Assembly: GCF_024166365.1 (NCBI RefSeq) | Contig: NC_064827.1 | Span: 46,590,635 to 46,654,634 of the forward strand | Length of the DNA: 64,000 bases | From: Elephas maximus indicus | Lineage: Eukaryota; Chordata; Mammalia; Proboscidea; Elephantidae | Direction of reading: 5' to 3' | Part shown: positions 56,698 through 64,000 of the stretch, piece after piece | How positions within the stretch are numbered: the first letter of the stretch is position 1 | How the letters are laid out: each line of letters starts with the position of its first letter | Notes under the pieces: model-generated | Seen by the model: only the letters and a program-made list of their open reading frames with translations | Told to the model about the DNA's origin: nothing | Database searches by the model: none | Made by a program: the position numbers and the translations under genes

Positions 56698-57926
56698 GTA
56701 CACTGCATTTGGGTACATGCTGCTCCTACTTCAGCCTGCTCTTTCCTTCCCTCATGTCTATGGCTACAGTAAAAATGATTTCCCATATAGATCATCACTG
56801 GAGTCTTGATCCATCTAGCAGTTAAAAGGAGACTTGAAAATATGAATGGCCCTCATTAAGAGATACTAGAGAGGCCTTGAGAGAGCTTTCTGAGACTGGT
56901 TGGTCTGAGTTGGCCCCCTCAAGGGTAGGTTAGAGACATACCCCAGTATGGCCTTTGGAGAAACCAGGTTCTGTCACGGTATTCACTTCTGGACATGTAT
57001 CTTACAAGAAGCCATTTTGTGTTCTGTAATTCAAGTAGAGAGAAGTAGCCACAGCCATGGCCCCTGTGTAATATCAAACTGCCTGTTAGTGAAGGTTACT
57101 CTAGAGCAGGGTGGTAAGTAGGTTTTGTTAGCCCTCCATCTTCAACTGGTAACTGAGCAGTAAGCAGTTATAAGGCCTCACATCAAATCCTAACACGAGT
57201 TCCCAGTCATCCATTCATATGCCATCAGTGTTATAGAGACTTTCACCTTATTACCACCTGAGAGCCCTTGCCTTAGTGGGGAGCATGACTTATTGTAATG
57301 CAGAGATAGTTTCTTCCTCTCCACTCCCACCCTGTCTCCAACTCTGTCAAATCCCTCTGTGTATCAAGTCCCAGCCCCTGGATGGCCTGCCTCAGTTTAT
57401 TCTTCTTCTCACTACGCTTGTTTCCACTCATTACAACTGAGATCATCCAGAACTCCGTTTACCAGAAGACCAGAGGTTAGCTCTTCCCAACCTGCTTTTC
57501 TCCTGAGGCTTTGAGCCAGTCCAGCATCTCACATCACAGCTGGTTAGAGTGTTATGTCCAGCCTTTTTTCTTCCTGATACAGTTCCTATTTTTCCTGGAA
57601 CCCTGATTTACTCATAATTCCAAATCCACCTTTTTCTGCTTAAACAGATAGTAATTTTTGTCAGCACTCTATGTACCGAAACAGTGCGTGTATGTTTACA
57701 CATACACATACCAAAGAGAATAGAACATCTGTTAAGTATTTACATGTTTTGTTTCAAGTGCCACCTTTGATTTATAATGGCTGACCAAAGTAAAATCTTT
57801 GGAATCAGTGCCAGGGTTCAGTGGGAAAAGGTGCCATGACCAAAGAGCAGGGGCAGAAGTGGCAGTGGCACAAATACACCTTTATTTGAAATCTTAGATC
57901 TTCGCTAGGATTGTAAGCTACCACAG

Positions 57927-58088
57927 CCCTGATGGAGTAGTGATTAAGAGCTAAGGCTGCTAACTAAAAAGTCAGCAGTTTAAGTTCACCAGCCATTACT
58001 TGGAAACCCTGTGGGGCAGTTCTGCTCTGTCCTCTAGAGTTGCTGTGAGTTGGAATTGACTTGACAGCAGCGGGTTTGGTTTTGGTTT
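57927..58088 (+). repeat. AfroSINE, short form
   Basis: The head ccctgatggagtagtgatta and the tail tggaattgacttgacagcag are joined through caccagccattacttgg, without the internal block. Confidence 0.88.
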
Positions 58089-58757
58089 TAATGTCACGGA
58101 TCACATTTTATGCTCTTTTGTATCTCCCATAGAGCCTAGCTCATAGGAAGTGCCCAGATGTATTTTGATTAGGTAAATAAGTTTATATAACAGGGAATTA
58201 GCCCTAAAACTGCATGGCTTTAGATGTGTTATCTTTTATACATTTATCCATTTGCGAAAGACCAAGACTTTAGAGTTTAAATAATTGTACCATCACGAGT
58301 TTAATTTTCACTAAACCGACATAAAGTTGTGTGACTTTTTCCTTCTCTGACCATCATGTTTTTTCCTCCATTCACTAAAATACTGTACATGTGCTTTGCG
58401 GGGTCAGCCTGCCCTGATCTGTCCCTACTTAGAGCTCCCACAACCCTCTGTTCCTTCCTGTGGCTCTTCGCCTGTTCTCCCTTGAGTATGAGCCTATGAA
58501 TGTCTTCCTGTCCTTCTGAGCCTTGTACAAACTAGATTCTTCATATATATTTGTTGAGTGATTAACATATCAAACTGAAAGCTAAAAACACAGTATTGAT
58601 AAAATCCTAACTTGAAATTAACCAGAAAACACATTGCATTTTGGCACATGAGCATATTATGACACAAATCTGAGATTCCCTTTTTTGTATCCTATTTATA
58701 GTTGCCTGTTACTCATGCTATTTTGTGTTAGTAAACTCTATAAATTAACGTGCTGGC

Positions 58758-59629
58758 CAACTGGACTAAACCAAAAGCAAAGAAGTTTCCTGAATAAACT
58801 GAACACTTCGAAGGCTAGTGTAGCAGGGGTGGGGGTTTGGGGACCATGGTTTCAGGGGACATCTAAGTCAATTGGCATAACAAAATCTATTAAGAAAACA
58901 TTCTGCATCCCAGTTTGGAGAGTGGCATTGGGAGTCTTAAACGCTAGTAAGTGGCCGTCTAAGATGCATCAATTGTTCTCAACCCACCTGGAGCAAAGGA
59001 GGATGAAGAACACCAAAGACACAAGGTAATTACGAGCCCAAGAGATGGAAAGGGCCACATAAACCAGAGACTACATCAGCCTGAGACCAGAAGAACTAGA
59101 TGGTGCCTGGCTACAACCGATGACTGCCCTGACAGGGAACACAATAGAGAACCCCTGAGGGAACAGGAGAACAGTGGGATGCAGACCTCAAATTCTCGTA
59201 AAAAGACCAGACTTAATGGTCTGACTGAGACTAGAAGGACTCCAGAGGTCATGGTCCCCAGACCTTCTGTTAGCCCAAGACAGGAACCATTCCCAAAGCC
59301 AACTCTTCGGACAGGGATTGGACTGGACTATGGGATAGAAAATGATACTGGTGAGGAGTGAGCTCCTTGGATCAAGTAGACACATGAGACTATGTGGGCA
59401 GCAAAAGAGATAAGTCTGCAAAAGAGATAAGATGGCAGAGGGTGTCAGAAGCTGGCTGAATGGACATGAAAATAGAGAGTGGAGGGAAGGAGTGTGCTGT
59501 CTTATTAGAGGGAGAGCAACTAGGAGTATATACCCAAAAAGGAGTATATAGCAAGGTGTTTTTAAGTTTGTATGAGAGACTGACTTGGTTTGTAAACTTT
59601 CACTTAAAGCACAATAAAAAATTTTTTTT
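58758..59629 (+). mobile_element. 5'-truncated L1 3' end with target-site duplication
   Basis: The element carries the L1 3' UTR (aactggactaaaccaaaagc, gaccagaagaactagatggt) and ends tttcacttaaagcacaat plus an A/T tail. The flanks attaacgtgctggc (58744-58757) and ttaatgtgctggc (59630-59642) form a near-perfect duplication with one transition. It has the same orientation as TRMT10B and is about 870 bp long. Confidence 0.92.
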
Positions 59630-59789
59630 TTAATGTGCTGGCAAATTAAAAAATTTATTCTATACCACAAAAGAATCAAGATGTTAATTCTCTGTTCCAT
59701 TCCCTCCCTTACACAATTTAATCCCTCAAGAGCTATGATAACTTGATCAATGCTATCAGTGACTTTTTATTCATTTAAAAACAGATCAG

Positions 59790-60682
59790 ACTAGATGGGA
59801 GACAAGAACTATATTAGGTGAAGGGAAAGACAACACACAATACAGGAGAGGTCAGCACAACTGGACGAAACCAAAAGCAAAGACATTTCCTCGATAAAAC
59901 TGAATGCTTCAAAGGCCAGAGTAGCAGGGGCAGGGATCTGGGGACCATGGTTTCAGGGGACATCTAGGTCAATTGGCATAATAAAATCTATTAAGGAAAT
60001 ATTCCGCATCCCACTTTGGAGAGTGGCGTCTGGGGTCTTAAACGCTAGCAAGTGGCCATCTAAGATGCATCAATTTGTCGCAACGCACCTGGAGCAAAGG
60101 CGAATGAAAAACACCAAACATGCATGGTAATTATGAGCCCAGGAGTCAGAAAGAGCCACATAAACCAGAAACTACATCAGCCTGAGACCAGAACTAGATG
60201 GTGCCTGGCTACAACCGATGACTGCCCTGACAGGGAACACAACAGAGAATCCCTGAGGAAGCAGGAGAGCAGTGGGATGCAGACCTCAAATTCTCGTAAA
60301 AGGACCAGACTTAATGGTCTGACTGAGACTAGAAGGACTCTGGAGGTCATGGTCCCCAGACCTTCTGTTAGCCCAAGACAGGAACCATTCCCAAAGCCAA
60401 CTCTTCAGACAGGGATTGGACTGGACTACAAGATAAAAAATGATACTGGTGAGGAGTGAGCTTGGCTCAAGTAGACACACGAGCCTGTGTGGGCAGCCCC
60501 TGTCTGGAGGGAAGATGAGAAGGCAGAGGTGGGGATAGAAGCTTCCTGAATGGACACAGAGAATACAGGTGGAGAGGAGTGTGCTGACTCATTAGAGAGC
60601 AACTAGGAGTACATAGCAAGGTGTATATAAATTTTTGTGTGAGAGACTGACTTGATGTATAAACTTTCACTTAAAGCACAGT
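59790..60682 (+). mobile_element. Second 5'-truncated L1 3' end with perfect 13-bp duplication
   Basis: The duplication aaaaacagatcag is exact at 59777-59789 and 60683-60695. It begins a little further upstream in the L1 than the copy at 58758 (gtgaagggaaagacaacaca). The tail is only the five A bases shared with the duplication. The two copies differ at many positions, so they inserted separately. Confidence 0.93.
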
Positions 60683-61645
60683 AAAAACAGATCAGTTGGC
60701 GTATGTATACTCTGATTTATATAGAACACATCTTTAGGAACACATAAAGCTTCTTGGTCTTTATCAACATATTGATTGAGTTCTATAATCTCTGTTCCAA
60801 AGGAACTTCTAGATAAGCTTCAGGGTCCACAGCACTTCTCATATGTTCAGAGAAGCCTGTGACCCCTGAACCACTGACCTGGATCATTTGCCAATTTTCA
60901 CCTTCACTCATAAAGTCTGCATAAAATATCAAATAGCATGAAAGAATTTCCTCTCCAACTCAATCACTAGCCTTTCCTTTTTTTTTCCCAAAATCTAGGC
61001 AGGTAGGTTTTTGTTTGGCTTCTAGATAATGATTTTAGCAAAATAAGATTTGGCCAGACTTGGATTCAGAGATCCTCATGATTGCGGATCATATAACAAC
61101 AGAAAAGTGGTTATGCCCAAAATATCCTCTAACATCAGAATAAAATATTATGTAACTATTGAATCTTTATAGGAAGCATTAAAAGAGTGTATTAAACATT
61201 GTATGAAGTGGACAAAATATATTACAAAGTAGTATATAAACATAAATCATTTAATTTGGAAAGAAACATATATACCCATATGGTAGGTAAGAAAGTAGAC
61301 AAACTGTGCCTCAGTTTCTTCAGTTAGGAGGATGTCTTCTGCAGAGCTAATAGGCAAATGAGTAAATCCAAACAAAGCACTTGGAACAATACTTGGCACA
61401 TAGTAAACACATGGTGATTGTTAGCTATTAAATACTCACTGAATAATGAGATTACGGGGGGGTCTTGTTTGCTTTTTCATACTTGTCGACATAGCCTGAA
61501 TTTTCTTTGGTGGCCATGTTTACTGTTATTATCAGAAAAGTTACTTTAATGCTGACTTCCACTTTATGATCAAAGCTGAACTCTAGCAAAACCAAGGGAG
61601 ATAACACCTAATAATAAATACACCATGATATAACTTTTTAATAAA

Positions 61646-61651
61646 TTTATT
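61646..61651 (-). terminator. EXOSC3: EXOSC3 polyadenylation signal
   Basis: On the minus strand AATAAA lies 222 bases after the stop codon of EXOSC3. The sequence beyond is TA-rich. It gives a short 3' UTR (about 61625-61872). Confidence 0.65.
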
Positions 61652-61872
61652 GTAAAGAAAAAAGCATCATTATTTTATAATGATTTTCTCACAACAGCAT
61701 GTGTAACAACCAGTAACTTTTTTATAAAAAAGTATTTTAGAATTCTAATCAGACAATATGTATAATCATGTTGCCTTCTGAAGATATGGTGGGGAGAGGT
61801 TCGCCTGAAAAAAATTTTCCCAGGAAATCCATAGTCCCTTGGCTCAAACGACTCATATAACATCCGTATCTG

Positions 61873-63551
<1,679 letters not shown>

Positions 63552-64000
63552 CTACAATAATCAAAAAAACAGCTCATTTCATCTCAGAAACCATCCTACA
63601 GGTCCTGCCATTGGTTCTTTCCCACACACAGGCAGCAATGGCAGCTACCTACAGTTCTGTGGCTAATGGACTGACTATACTTGAGGATCCAGTCACTTTG
63701 GAATTGAGTCTTAAAAGAAGACAGTATTAACACATGTACCTTCACCCTTTAAAACACCAGGAAATCCCCAAACGGGAGCAATGCCAAGGCCAGACAACAT
63801 ACTCTGGGATTCCACTGTTCCTTATGTTAGCCGCTAGCTACATGTGCCTATTTAGACTTACATTTAAATTTAATAAATTTAGTTAATTAAAATATAATTC
63901 AGTTCCTCAGTTGCATTAGCCACATTTCAGTCCTTGATAACTACATGTGGCCAGTGGCTGTCAGTGAAGGTACAGAACATTAGCATCATCACAGAAAGTT
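63552..64000 (-). other. EXOSC3: EXOSC3 intron (part)
   Basis: From about 63825 the sequence (agctacatgtgcctattt, ctacatgtggccagtggct) resembles a mammal-wide hAT-type repeat; the family is not assigned. The upstream EXOSC3 exons lie beyond the window. Confidence 0.6.

Larger units (their letters stand above)
56041..61620. other. Intergenic region between the TRMT10B and EXOSC3 3' ends
   Basis: It holds a split MIR with an inserted copy of TRMT10B exon-junction sequence (56135-56470), a MER5-like remnant (56537-56697), a short-form AfroSINE (57927-58088) and two L1 3' ends in tandem (58758-59629 and 59790-60682). From 56830 to 57920 and from 60700 to 61620 I see nothing I can name. Confidence 0.75.

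Overview
The window is nuclear DNA of a placental mammal, most likely a paenungulate afrotherian and probably an elephant. Interspersed copies of a tRNA-derived SINE occur throughout (A-box-like TGGCGCAGTGG, B-box-like words, and a tail reading CGACGGCAACGGGTTTGG). These match the afrotherian AfroSINE, which is not found in primates, rodents or laurasiatherians. About half the copies lack an internal block of about 45 bp. Young 5'-truncated L1 copies with perfect target-site duplications add to the picture. The genus is my inference; no species-level marker is visible.

Three protein-coding genes are present in the order FRMPD1 (+), TRMT10B (+), EXOSC3 (-), the same order and orientation as on human chromosome 9p13. 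FRMPD1 occupies 6088-33665. Eleven consecutive coding exons encode the end of the linker after the PDZ domain, the whole FERM domain and the long C-terminal half; the 5' exons with the PDZ domain lie upstream of the window. All splice junctions join in frame and give 1442 residues. TRMT10B is complete: a non-coding first exon in a G+C-rich promoter near 38.7-38.9 kb, then eight coding exons (46316-55526) giving 316 residues, a tRNA position-9 methyltransferase of the SPOUT class. EXOSC3 enters from the right on the minus strand: the last two coding exons (63551-63400 and 62074-61873) encode the KH-domain end of this RNA-exosome cap subunit. TRMT10B and EXOSC3 converge, with about 5.6 kb between their 3' ends. 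TRMT10B and EXOSC3 both act in RNA metabolism, FRMPD1 in cortical and G-protein-regulator scaffolding; nothing indicates joint regulation.

The remainder is intron and intergenic DNA rich in repeats: over 20 AfroSINE copies, seven young L1 insertions (all 5'-truncated except one 3'-truncated copy with its 5' UTR), older L1 remnants, MIR-type SINEs, hAT-type short elements, LTR-like repeats with internal tandem repeats, and microsatellites.

I found no undescribed multi-gene system. The most unusual items are: (1) a 109-bp diverged copy of the TRMT10B intron 7/exon 8 junction placed inside an old MIR downstream of the gene; (2) an L1 insertion that keeps its 5' UTR but stops inside ORF1, flanked by a 14-bp target-site duplication; (3) an antisense L1 that fills most of TRMT10B intron 3 and ends 69 bp before exon 4; and (4) LTR-like repeats with about 90-bp tandem units and a module shared with a second locus 44 kb away.
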